Virus record (IMG/VR): IMGVR_UViG_3300030406_000122 | Coordinates: 1 to 26,898 of that record | Length of the DNA: 26,898 nt | Reading direction: 5' to 3' (one strand) | Source of the DNA: a virus | Shown: positions 15,394 to 22,656 of the stretch, piece by piece | Layout: every line of letters begins with the position of its first letter | Numbering within the stretch: position 1 is the first letter of the stretch | Position numbers and translations under genes: made by a program | The notes under the pieces: generated by a model | Seen by the model: only the letters and a program-made list of their open reading frames with translations | What the model was told of the DNA's origin: nothing | The model's database searches: none

Positions 15394-15717
15394 TTATGGT
15401 TTCGTCGGCCATGTTACGTCATCAAGAGACGTAGCACTGTCTGTGATATCACGCAGGGCTTGGCGGTAGGTTGACATTTCCGATGTCATTGTTTGGTCAG
15501 ACAAACCATAGTGGTCTGTATCAAGAAGACGTTGATTTCTTTCTGCACGAAGCATGTCTAGCTTTAGTGCATTCAGTAATTCTGTTTCCTTAGTGCCTAC
15601 TGCTGTTGCATCCCAATCTACAACAGCCCCGTTTGCATCTTTTGCAACGGCATTTGCCCCATCCCCCGATATAGTGACAACATTGTCATACAGCGCATAG
15701 ATTGCTTCATGCTGCAT
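15394..15717 (-). CDS. tail (fibre) assembly chaperone, copy 1 (107 aa)
   Basis: The first 40 residues are beta-like (AIYALYDNVVTISGDGANAV), followed by a helix with LKLDMLRAERNQRLLDTDHY and the family end YRQALRDITDSATSLDDVTW-PTKP. This is the same small tail assembly chaperone family as 13323-13595; the last ~27 residues of the two are almost the same while the N-terminal parts differ, as expected if the N-terminus is specific to the client fibre. It sits two bases after the fibre at 15720-16265, its probable client. Assignment to the family is firm by motif; the client is inferred. Confidence 0.8.
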   Translation of the reverse strand: MQHEAIYALYDNVVTISGDGANAVAKDANGAVVDWDATAVGTKETELLNALKLDMLRAERNQRLLDTDHYGLSDQTMTSEMSTYRQALRDITDSATSLDDVTWPTKP

Positions 15718-15719
15718 GG

Positions 15720-16265
15720 TTACCCTCCAATCTCCATCACCATTATTTGTGAGGCAGTCCGACCAGAATAGTCTTGGTCTTGGTCTGTCTTTCCTCGATT
15801 AATATAAAAAGTGCCGTCGTATGTGTGTCCTAAAGTTCCCTGCAACTTATAGGTTTGTTCTGACGTTGATGATGGGGAATCCAAAACAAACCCATTTACG
15901 TTTCCGATATCATAAGCATACGGAATACTGGCCGGTCGAAATATAGCATTGTTTCTTAGTTGCTCTGTGTTACCTTGGTCCGCAATTCCAATTGCCGTAG
16001 CCCCTCTTAAAAGTCGGATATGTATCGTTGCGGAGGTACTTTGAGATACGTTGATTGACCAAAATACAAGTATGTTACTGCTTGTAGATAAAGGTGTTAT
16101 TGCCACTGACATGCCGGGGATATCGACGTAAGTGTCAGTGCTGGAGGATGTAAAACTACCGACATCAGTTTTTATTGTGCGTTTAACTTGAAGAACATGG
16201 TTTGGAATATACACCCCACCATTAGTCGTCTTCTCGTTGATGGTATCTACAAGGATGGTGCTCAT
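15720..16265 (-). CDS. tail fibre protein with jelly-roll-like tip (181 aa)
   Basis: Starts MSTILVDTINEKTTNGGVYI-PNHVLQV, the attachment-like opening of the array, then a beta body: DTYVDIPGMSVAITPLSTSS, NILVFWSINVSQSTSATIHI, and a YKLQGTLGHTYDGTFYINRG segment ending in MVMEIGG. The order resembles fibre tips in which a 20-25 residue N-terminus is followed by a C1q-like or similar jelly roll. Start chosen at 16265 because it overlaps the previous stop (ATGA) and has GGAG 7 bases upstream; a TTG 18 bases earlier has no such site. Followed closely by an assembly chaperone. Probable receptor-binding subunit. Confidence 0.7.
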   Translation of the reverse strand: MSTILVDTINEKTTNGGVYIPNHVLQVKRTIKTDVGSFTSSSTDTYVDIPGMSVAITPLSTSSNILVFWSINVSQSTSATIHIRLLRGATAIGIADQGNTEQLRNNAIFRPASIPYAYDIGNVNGFVLDSPSSTSEQTYKLQGTLGHTYDGTFYINRGKTDQDQDYSGRTASQIMVMEIGG

Positions 16266-16666
16266 GCGAGGTCTCCAAAGCAAGCTACATTACAATCGTC
16301 ATGGTCTACGAGAGCCGCAGTCGCTAAATCAACACCTCTCATATTAGCTTGCGTTGTAGTTCTATACGGCGATGTTCCACTACCTTGCCAACCTGAAGAG
16401 TCCAAAGTTAGAGTGCCTCCAGAAGTCCCAGAAGCTGTGCCTGTACACTGAACAGACCAGTTCGTGTTAGCCATTGCACTAGACAATGTAATACCTTGCT
16501 TTCCGGCACCTGAACCATCTCTAACTGATGATATATTCAAGCTGTCGTTTATGCTGTCGGTGTTTGTAGCGTCATATCTTACCCACGCTTTCGCAGCATG
16601 TTGCTTTGTCAGCGTAGCTGCACCGCCGCCGGTACTTTGAATAGTATCTGCCCTCAACGTACTCAT
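16262..16666 (-). CDS. short tail fibre paralogue, 'GDLA' type (134 aa)
   Basis: Starts MSTLRADTIQSTGGGAATLT, then KQHAAKAWVRYDATNTDSIN, DSLNISSVRDGSGAGKQGIT and MANTNWSVQC, ending CNVACFGDLA. It is the clearest member of the short fibre family in this array and closest to 12467-12868 by shared KQ(H/E)AAK and FGDLA pieces. The protein is Gly/Ser/Thr-rich and beta-like throughout. ATGA overlaps at both ends couple it to the MPY-type gene before and the jelly-roll fibre after it. Its final codons carry the GGAG for that fibre. Structural role inferred. Confidence 0.7.
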   Translation of the reverse strand: MSTLRADTIQSTGGGAATLTKQHAAKAWVRYDATNTDSINDSLNISSVRDGSGAGKQGITLSSAMANTNWSVQCTGTASGTSGGTLTLDSSGWQGSGTSPYRTTTQANMRGVDLATAALVDHDDCNVACFGDLA

Positions 16667-17118
16667 AGCGTCACCAATGTCCCGCCGCTTTCAACAGTCA
16701 GGGTCACGCCACTGGCTACAGTGAACGGGCCTGTCACGTTTGCGTTCTCGGTTGCAAGGATGGTTATGTCGGTAGTTAGACTCTGTGCGTTGGTGCGGAA
16801 CAAACCGCCGCCCTTAAAGTTGCCCTTGTTGGCCGCTGGCGGCGTCACAGAACCTCGAGTCAGCCCTAAGAAGTTAATGAAGATATTGTTCGTTCCAGAG
16901 GAAGGTGCGTTTCCTGAACCAAACTCAATCGTAGTGGAGTTTGTTAGTGTGTAGGCGTTAGAATCCTGAACAACGCCATCCACAGAAACCAGGATGTCCT
17001 GAACGTCCGAGACCGCGTTGTCCAACGTGAACGAAGTCGTGGAACCGTTGCCGCTCTCCCGCTGAACTACGGGGATGTTTTCAAAATGTGTGGCCGGCCT
17101 ATTTCCAGTGTATGGCAC
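16663..17118 (-). CDS. tail fibre segment, 'MPY-G' type, copy 1 (151 aa)
   Basis: Starts MPYTGNRPATHFENIPVVQR, then SGNGSTTSFTLDNAVSDVQD and ILVSVDGVVQDSNAYTLTNS, the F-x-L-x-x-x-V ... V-D-G-V-x-Q ... Y-T pattern often seen in phage fibre shafts, and a C-terminal part with FRTNAQSLTTDITILATENA and GPFTVASGVTLTVESGG. The C-terminal third looks like a repetitive beta structure. Paralogue of 12865-13323. Eleven bases follow the upstream gene; the end overlaps the next fibre gene as ATGA. Likely fibre shaft or adaptor. Confidence 0.7.
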   Translation of the reverse strand: MPYTGNRPATHFENIPVVQRESGNGSTTSFTLDNAVSDVQDILVSVDGVVQDSNAYTLTNSTTIEFGSGNAPSSGTNNIFINFLGLTRGSVTPPAANKGNFKGGGLFRTNAQSLTTDITILATENANVTGPFTVASGVTLTVESGGTLVTL

Positions 17119-17129
17119 AATGCGCTCCT

Positions 17130-17456
17130 TTAGCTACTGATCGCATCCACTGCGGAAACCCATACATCCACAGAACTCGCAGCACTTGACTGAACCTTCA
17201 AAGCATCTCCTGATTGCAGGACAATTTTAGCACCACCATCCAAAACCTGTAGAGCTGACGCCGCCGGTATCGGAGCATCTTTAATTAAGAAATGGTCGTT
17301 TGAACTTACCGTTAAAAACACACTCACCGTAATTTGAGAAGTAGTGGTGTTAGCTAAGTTAATGCCAACCAATGTGTCGTTTGAGTCTGACGTATGTATC
17401 GCAACTGCTGATGTGCCTACGTTTCTTGCAATGTAGCGTTTAAAGTCCTGTGCCAT
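17130..17456 (-). CDS. small structural protein (108 aa)
   Basis: A 108-residue, beta-rich protein: MAQDFKRYIARNVGTSAVAI, LVGINLANTTTSQITVSVFL, HFLIKDAPIPAASALQVLDG and GAKIVLQSGDALKVQSSAAS. The order of strands reads like a small jelly-roll or capping domain, and I recognise this gene as a regular neighbour of fibre genes in marine phages. No catalytic motif. It is about ten bases from both neighbours. Probably a small tail or fibre-collar component; function is not established. Confidence 0.62.
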   Translation of the reverse strand: MAQDFKRYIARNVGTSAVAIHTSDSNDTLVGINLANTTTSQITVSVFLTVSSNDHFLIKDAPIPAASALQVLDGGAKIVLQSGDALKVQSSAASSVDVWVSAVDAISS

Positions 17457-17465
17457 TACCTTCTC

Positions 17466-18152
17466 CTAAAGGGCTATCGCCATTGCGATAGCAAATCCCG
17501 CTGTCGCTCCTGATGCTCCGCTTGACGCTGATGTCACCCTCCCATCAGCCGCTACAGTTATACTCGCGTTTGTATAGCTACCAGCCGAGACCCCTGAATT
17601 TGCGATATCCGTTGTGACTGACACATTTCCTAAGTTTGTCATTGGAGTAGCACTGGCGGTCACATCTCCAGTTAGCGTAATCGTTGGACTCTTTTCTACG
17701 GTGACGCCGCTCTCAATGGTGCCGCTAGACAGCGTCAAACTAGAAAAAGCGTCTACCGCCGCTCCAGAGCCATCCGTGTAGATGACCTTTGTTTCACCAT
17801 TAGGAATCGACGGGTTGGTGCCGGAACTGACGATTTCAATCGTCTGGCTACCAGAGGTAGCGTTCTCGATGAACCAAAGTTTGGAAACTGTGCTTGGCGC
17901 AAGCGTAACCGTCCGCGTGGCTGTCAGGCTTACTCCAGAGGTGATCTTCAAGTACATGGCACGGACACCGTCCGCCGCGCCGTCCGCCATTGTGATCGTG
18001 CTATTAGCATCGCTGGCTATTGCTTCTGTGCCATAGCCAAAGGCATCAGCAATAAGTTCAAGATTTGTGTTGGTCGTCTGGCCCCAGGTGCCTGACTGTT
18101 CGCCGTCAGCTATCTCTTCAAGACGAAGATTGTTTACATATGAACTCGCCAT
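17466..18152 (-). CDS. tail fibre protein (228 aa)
   Basis: Starts MASSYVNNLRLEEIADGEQS-GTWGQTTNTNLELIADAFGY, the well-known opening of fibre proteins in marine phages (LRLxEixxGxxSGTWGxxTNtNLelIaxA). It is followed by a beta domain with ADGVRAMYLKITSGVSL, VSKLWFIENATSGSQTIEIV and SIPNGETKVIYTDGSGAAVD, and ends in a repetitive beta region and a Gly/Ala-rich hydrophobic tail (ATAGFAIAMAIAL). In longer relatives this N-terminus attaches to the virion and the rest forms the shaft. Here the protein is short and probably ends before a receptor-binding tip, which other genes in the array may supply. Confidence 0.75.
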   Translation of the reverse strand: MASSYVNNLRLEEIADGEQSGTWGQTTNTNLELIADAFGYGTEAIASDANSTITMADGAADGVRAMYLKITSGVSLTATRTVTLAPSTVSKLWFIENATSGSQTIEIVSSGTNPSIPNGETKVIYTDGSGAAVDAFSSLTLSSGTIESGVTVEKSPTITLTGDVTASATPMTNLGNVSVTTDIANSGVSAGSYTNASITVAADGRVTSASSGASGATAGFAIAMAIAL

Positions 18153-18159
18153 TCATGCC

Positions 18160-20952
18160 TCACGCTGCTATGTCTTCCCAGTTATCGCTAACCCCTGTAG
18201 TGATAGTGCTCCAAGACGGAGACTGACTTGGCGACACAGCACTCCAAGATGGTGACTGACTCGGAACAATCTGACTCCATACCAAGACAGACCCAACTTG
18301 GCCTGTTCCGACTATACCAGTAGCCGGCACATTTGCCAATCCCGTGACAGTTGCCGAACCCAGTCCACTTTGAAGGGCATCTGAAGTGACCTGAACGTCT
18401 GCCGACGCAAGTGCAACAGCGGTTCCCTGCGATGCCGTCAGGCCAATGCCTGTAACATCTATGTTGTTGTTGGTAACTAGAGAAACTTCTCCAACAGATC
18501 CTGTGGCCTCTATTCCTGTGGCAGGAACATTGGCCTCGCCAACAACGGTTACAGAGTTGAGCCTTCCTGTGGCCTCTTCTCCCGTGAGAACCACAGTAAT
18601 ACCAATAACAACTGTGGTGCTTCCTACTTGGCCCGTGGCGTCTTCGCCAGCAACGGAAACAATGGCTTGAGCATCTACTGTTACAGAATCAACCTCGCCG
18701 GTTCCTTCTGCGCCGGTGACATCTATATTGTTGTTGCTTACAGGGACAACAGAACCAACTTCACCTGTGGCTTCCAAACCAGTCTCAGGAACATTAGCAT
18801 CCGCTGTAACGGTTTCATCACCGACTTCGCCTGCGGCTTCTGAACCAGAAACCGCTACATCCGCCGCCGCTACAACAGTTTCATCACCAACGGCGGAGGT
18901 GGCTTCCTCACCGGTGACATCTATATTGTTATTACTTACAGGGACAACCGAACCAACGCTGCCGGTTGCCTCCTTTCCGGTCTGCACCAGAATCTGTTGA
19001 GTAGTGACGGTTTCATCACCAACGGCGGAGGTGGCTTCTGATCCACTAACAGCGACCACAGCGGCGGCGTCTACGGTGACAGAGCCAACGCCAGAGCTGG
19101 CCTCCAATCCGGTCTCAGGAACAACCGCACCAGCGTCTATAGTGACAGAGCCGACCCCACCCGTTCCTTCTACACCGGTTTGAACTAGAACTTGTTGAGT
19201 GGTGACGATTTCATCACCAACTTCGCCTGTGGCCTCTACACCGGTTTGAACTAGAGTTTGCTGAGTGCTGACAGTTTCGTCACCAACTTCGCCCGTGGCC
19301 TCTATGCCAGTTTGAACTAGAGTTTGCTGAGTAGTGACAGTTTCGTCACCAACCTCGCCAGTTCCCTCCACACCGGTGACGGCGACGTTGAAGATCACTC
19401 TTGCGGTAACCGAGCCAACTGCACCGGTCCCTTCGGATCCGGTAACAGACAGGTTCTGTGCGGTGCTTAGAGTAACAGTGCCTACAGCGGAGGTAGCTTC
19501 AGATCCAGTAACAGAAACAACCGCAGCGGCAGAAGTCTGACCGCCAAAGTTACGAAGACCAAGAAGGTTGTTTTCATTGTCCGCGTTATCGTCTTCTACG
19601 ATAGCGCCGACTGGCACCTCTGAAACAAACCGCATACCCGCCGTTAGAGCGTAACTCTTCGCGTTTGGTTTGAGAGTATTGTCGGTTGTAGTGCTGGAGA
19701 TAAGCTGGAACTTAGTCGGGAAGTCTGATCCCGTGTTGCTTGTCGCAAGCTGTATCGTGTCTACAAGTGTGCCGCTGCTGTTATAGACCTCGATGTTGCG
19801 GCCATTTGTACCCGGCGCACCCATGAAGCATACAAATTCTGCTGCTTCAATAAGGCGAAACTCGTGAGCAAAACAGCCCTCCGGTATAAAGCTGGTTTTT
19901 TCACCACCGTCACTGTCCGCGATACTGAATGCCGCAGAGGCTTTGGCCGTTTGGTATCTATTACTTGGCCCAGTAAAGTCTGTACCCGCAGCAAAATTAG
20001 TGTTGATTGTGCTTATCGTGGAACTGTTACTGGTTCCGTCACTAGCAAATCTTGTAAAGGTTTGTGCCGTTCCACCGTACCCATCAACCAAAACCGCTGT
20101 TGCACTGCCTGACGCAAAGCCGTAAAGGAAATCAGTGGTTGCAGGGAAGAGTGACCTACTGTCGAAGGACAGATCATCGTTAGCGCTCTTGAACACCATA
20201 ATCGGAATATCAGAAAATATCGTATATTCAGGATCACTGGTATCGTCGCTGTAAGTTTGCGTTGTGGTTGCAGTGCTGCCAACACTCAAGGTTGTAGTCG
20301 ATACACCGTCCTTGAATATCTCTACAGATGCTGTGCCAAACAAGGCTCTCATCTGAAGTCTTACGCCAAAACGAGTATTTCGTATACCAAAGGATGTACC
20401 CGCCCAAGAGGTCGGAACACCTACCGTTTCGTTGTTGGCATTTTGCAGCGTAATCGGCTTGTTCGCCGATATTATCTTGTTTTCGTAGTCAGACGCGGAA
20501 ACCGCAAGTGTTCCACCTGCCGAACTTATCGTGCCAAGAGACACACCGTCAGCCGAAACTGTCGTGCTATCTTCATAAGCAATGACTGTAATATTTGGAT
20601 TATTATCGTCATCAGGTACGAAATATTCGGCGTTGAGGGCGCCGCCTAGCTCTGGGTTGCCTTGAGCCGCAAATCCAACAACGGAAACCCCTGCATTCGC
20701 GGCAACCGTTACGCTACCAACCGAACCAGTAGCCTCTAGACCAGTCTCAGAAACATTGGCAACGCCGGTTACAGTTACAGAACCTACGCCTGATGTGGCC
20801 TCCAAGCCAGTTTCTGGGATGTTAGCTTCTGCATCAACTGTTACGCTACCGTTGCTTGCGGTAGCCGAAACTCCAGACGCAACAACAGGTAAGGGGGAGT
20901 TCCACGCCCCTTCGGACCATGAACCCCGACCCCAACCTGTTATGTTAGCCAT
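18160..20952 (-). CDS. large repeat-containing virion protein (930 aa)
   Basis: The N-terminus ITGWGRGSWSEGAWNSPLPV and the C-terminus (VPSQSPSWSAVSPSQSPSWS, then NWEDIAA) are both known to me from structural proteins of marine phages. Between them lie three copies of a ~22-residue repeat (about 24-97), a globular beta domain (about 105-480, with NAEYFVPDDDNNPNITVIAY and FIPEGCFAHEFRLIEAAEFV), and nineteen more repeat copies (about 484-892). The unit has the form V-T-G-x-E-A-T-G-x-V-G-x-x-T-V. It is probably a virion appendage or tail protein whose repeats act as a variable-length stalk. ATG start with AGGAG 8 bases upstream. Length in relatives likely varies with repeat number. Confidence 0.72.
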   Translation of the reverse strand: MANITGWGRGSWSEGAWNSPLPVVASGVSATASNGSVTVDAEANIPETGLEATSGVGSVTVTGVANVSETGLEATGSVGSVTVAANAGVSVVGFAAQGNPELGGALNAEYFVPDDDNNPNITVIAYEDSTTVSADGVSLGTISSAGGTLAVSASDYENKIISANKPITLQNANNETVGVPTSWAGTSFGIRNTRFGVRLQMRALFGTASVEIFKDGVSTTTLSVGSTATTTQTYSDDTSDPEYTIFSDIPIMVFKSANDDLSFDSRSLFPATTDFLYGFASGSATAVLVDGYGGTAQTFTRFASDGTSNSSTISTINTNFAAGTDFTGPSNRYQTAKASAAFSIADSDGGEKTSFIPEGCFAHEFRLIEAAEFVCFMGAPGTNGRNIEVYNSSGTLVDTIQLATSNTGSDFPTKFQLISSTTTDNTLKPNAKSYALTAGMRFVSEVPVGAIVEDDNADNENNLLGLRNFGGQTSAAAVVSVTGSEATSAVGTVTLSTAQNLSVTGSEGTGAVGSVTARVIFNVAVTGVEGTGEVGDETVTTQQTLVQTGIEATGEVGDETVSTQQTLVQTGVEATGEVGDEIVTTQQVLVQTGVEGTGGVGSVTIDAGAVVPETGLEASSGVGSVTVDAAAVVAVSGSEATSAVGDETVTTQQILVQTGKEATGSVGSVVPVSNNNIDVTGEEATSAVGDETVVAAADVAVSGSEAAGEVGDETVTADANVPETGLEATGEVGSVVPVSNNNIDVTGAEGTGEVDSVTVDAQAIVSVAGEDATGQVGSTTVVIGITVVLTGEEATGRLNSVTVVGEANVPATGIEATGSVGEVSLVTNNNIDVTGIGLTASQGTAVALASADVQVTSDALQSGLGSATVTGLANVPATGIVGTGQVGSVLVWSQIVPSQSPSWSAVSPSQSPSWSTITTGVSDNWEDIAA
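18277..19515 (-). repeat. C-terminal coding repeats, nineteen ~22-residue units
   Basis: Nineteen consecutive degenerate units, most 21-23 codons long, each with a core like TG-x-E-(A/G)-T-(G/S)-x-V-G. Three units in a row remain close at DNA level with a strict 66-base period: the block starting TTTGAACTAGA on the plus strand recurs at 19179, 19245 and 19311. A second sub-family carrying Asn-Asn-Asn-Ile-Asp-Val-Thr-Gly recurs at about 18448, 18718 and 18919. The mix of near-identical and diverged copies points to repeated local duplication. Boundaries are approximate. Confidence 0.85.
20662..20883 (-). repeat. N-terminal coding repeats, three ~22-residue units
   Basis: Three units of the same repeat near the N-terminus of the 930-residue protein: ASGVSATASNGSVTVDAEAN, TGLEATSGVGSVTVTGVANV and TGLEATGSVGSVTVAANAGV, followed by a partial one (VGFAAQGNPELG). 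They are separated from the nineteen C-terminal units by a non-repetitive domain of about 380 residues, which looks as if it had been inserted into, or flanked by, one repeat array. Boundaries are approximate. Confidence 0.8.
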
Positions 20953-20968
20953 AGGAGACTCCTACAGC

Positions 20969-21418
20969 TTACGCAATGCGGATGATTGCTTGGCTTGCGT
21001 CAGCCGTTGGGAACTGAATCGTAAAGTCACCTGCCGTGGAGGTCTTGTCTCCACCAAAAGCAAGAACGATTACTGCATCAGTTGTGCCTGACCCACCGCC
21101 ACTAGTGGTGTTGTAGATCAACGCACCGTTTGCAGTGACAGTAGCTGTGCTAAATGTCAGGTCTGCAAAATCGGTAATAGCCGTGGTGCCACCACCTGGG
21201 ATAGACGGCGTGACGTTAGTCAACGTACCGCCACCAGCACTATAACCCGTGCCAGACGCCTCATTTGAGGTAGAATAGTCTGTTGTTGCTGCACCAAGAG
21301 ATGCAGAACTGGTAAACAGAGCAAGTTTGAACGTATGACCGCTCGAGTTGGTGAAATTGTGCTTACCTTGAAGCAGTTCCTGCTTGAAGGATGTGCACAT
21401 CGCTTGTTGAATAGCCAT
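20969..21418 (-). CDS. conserved virion structural protein (149 aa)
   Basis: Starts MAIQQAMCTSFKQELLQGKH, then NFTNSSGHTFKLALFTSSAS, a Gly/Thr-rich loop region, and a beta-rich end with VIVLAFGGDKTSTAGDFTIQ and FPTADASQAIIRIA. I recognise this family as a frequent virion gene of marine phages, lying between connector and fibre genes; its exact place in the tail is unknown to me. Start ATG follows the previous TAA directly (TAAATG). Sixteen bases separate its stop from the repeat protein. A tail-tube-like or collar role would be guesswork. Confidence 0.68.
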   Translation of the reverse strand: MAIQQAMCTSFKQELLQGKHNFTNSSGHTFKLALFTSSASLGAATTDYSTSNEASGTGYSAGGGTLTNVTPSIPGGGTTAITDFADLTFSTATVTANGALIYNTTSGGGSGTTDAVIVLAFGGDKTSTAGDFTIQFPTADASQAIIRIA

Positions 21419-21712
21419 TTAAAGCCTCCTTATTGCTTCAGCTAACTGCGGATGACCTGCATCCCTCAACGCATTATACACGGTTGTTCTATCACTACGA
21501 ATAGCCTCCCGCATATAAAAAGCCACAACAGTTTCCATGTGCTTTTGAAACGCTCTGGCTTGATCTCGAATACCTGGATGAGCGGCATCCGAAACTGAAA
21601 TTAATTTTGCTACGCATCGTTCAGCAACCTCTTCAGGCGTCCAACCACGAGATTCCGTAGTATGAACCGATACAATCGGAGTTTTTGGAACGTCTAGATC
21701 TAGCTTAAACAT
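21419..21712 (-). CDS. conserved small alpha-helical phage protein (97 aa)
   Basis: A 97-residue helical protein. The first 20 residues are MFKLDLDVPKTPIVSVHTTE, then RGWTPEEVAERCVAKLISVS, HPGIRDQARAFQKHMETVVA and a C-terminal MREAIRSDRTTVYNALRDAG-HPQLAEAIRRL. I know this pattern from the same place in marine phage genomes, without a function. It could be an assembly factor for the structural protein that follows. ATG at 21712 shares its A with the upstream stop (TGATG); a TTG one codon earlier is also in frame. Confidence 0.62.
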   Translation of the reverse strand: MFKLDLDVPKTPIVSVHTTESRGWTPEEVAERCVAKLISVSDAAHPGIRDQARAFQKHMETVVAFYMREAIRSDRTTVYNALRDAGHPQLAEAIRRL

Positions 21713-22356
21713 CAAGTTTTCTCTCTAATTATCAGACCTTCTCGGTAAGCATCCGTTGTCTCCAAAGCCTCACCGAAGTTTTTCAAGCGAATCAACGCCT
21801 GTTGAAACTGTTGATTGTAGTTTTGAAGAACGTCAGCCTCACCCTTCATGAAGGTGTAAGCCTCTATCAGGGAACCATACAACAGTGTCATAGGAGCGTT
21901 TGTACTTAACCAAGTGCTGCCGCTACTGGATTGAGCGGTTAAACTGGCAGGACGATAGGTGTAGTGCAACTCCGCTGTGAACGCCGCATTAGGAGTGGGC
22001 GACAACAGAAAGTTGTTGATGTCAAAGAAAGCGTAATACTTTGGAACACCCGTAGCACCTGTAGGATTGTACTCCTGCAAGTAGTTGACATCCTTATACA
22101 ACAGAAACTCTTTGCTACCACCGTTAGTGATAGACAACGAATACGGCGCTAGAAAATCGCTAGGACATGTAAGAAACTGATTAGAGGATGTGGTCGTGCC
22201 CGTCTGATTCTTGCGGAAGAAAGTCAGCGCCACGCTCTTCAAGATTCGCTCTTCAGCCTCAACAATGAAGGTGTCTAGGTTATTTACAAACGTAGTCTCT
22301 TGATTCTCACAGTAGTCTTGAATCGTTTGTTTTAGTTCGCTGAATGTAAATGCCAT
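21712..22356 (-). CDS. head-tail adaptor protein, SU10-adaptor-like (214 aa)
   Basis: Starts MAFTFSELKQTIQDYCENQE, then TTFVNNLDTFIVEAEERILK, a beta part with SNQFLTCPSDFLAPYSLSIT and LLYKDVNYLQEYNPTGATGV-PKYYAF, the HYTYRPASLTAQSSSGSTWL segment, and a C-terminal helical region (LIEAYTFMKGEADVLQNYNQ). Helical ends around a beta core, with the Y-x-Y-x-P-x-x-L motif, match the phage adaptor proteins that sit under the portal (SU10-type, gp4/gp11-like role). With the next gene upstream it would build the connector of a short-tailed phage. Assignment from memory of the family, not from a search. Confidence 0.75.
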   Translation of the reverse strand: MAFTFSELKQTIQDYCENQETTFVNNLDTFIVEAEERILKSVALTFFRKNQTGTTTSSNQFLTCPSDFLAPYSLSITNGGSKEFLLYKDVNYLQEYNPTGATGVPKYYAFFDINNFLLSPTPNAAFTAELHYTYRPASLTAQSSSGSTWLSTNAPMTLLYGSLIEAYTFMKGEADVLQNYNQQFQQALIRLKNFGEALETTDAYREGLIIREKT

Positions 22357-22656
22357 TTAAACCACCACTGTGACAGATCCTACGCTGCCGGTCATTTGCG
22401 CCTTATCCACTGGCGGAAAGACGTTATTGCCGACCGGAACGAATACATGGCCCTTTCCTGTATCAGGTCTAGGGTCGCGAAGAGCTTGTGGATCAACGAC
22501 TCTACGTCTCGGATCAAGCTGCGGATGTTTCTCTTCAAATTCATCAGAACCTACCTTCAAGCCATTCCATTCTACCCGCATGTCACGAAGACGATAGCGA
22601 AACCCAGACCGATCTGAGATTCCGTATGCGTCTTTGCCTGAAGCATAATTACCCAT
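22357..22656 (-). CDS. conserved small virion-associated protein (99 aa)
   Basis: Starts MGNYASGKDAYGISDRSGFR-YRLRDMRVEWNG, then EEKHPQLDPRRRVVDPQALR-DPRPD. This is a highly recognisable conserved gene of marine phages between the two adaptor genes, with no known function to me. The basic, Arg-rich first 65 residues suggest contact with DNA or with an acidic virion surface. The last 12 residues, MTGSVGSVTVVV, look like one unit of the repeat seen in the 930-residue protein and in the split hub. TAATG overlap with the upstream connector gene. Confidence 0.65.
   Translation of the reverse strand: MGNYASGKDAYGISDRSGFRYRLRDMRVEWNGLKVGSDEFEEKHPQLDPRRRVVDPQALRDPRPDTGKGHVFVPVGNNVFPPVDKAQMTGSVGSVTVVV

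Noticed and set aside
18277-19515. CRISPR array or non-coding tandem repeat
   Set aside because: The 66-base period is a whole number of codons, the repeats are degenerate and in frame in a long gene, and there is no spacer structure.
9570-19515. Diversity-generating retroelement acting on the repeats or fibre tips
   Set aside because: No reverse transcriptase gene and no template/variable repeat pair with adenine-biased differences were seen in the window.
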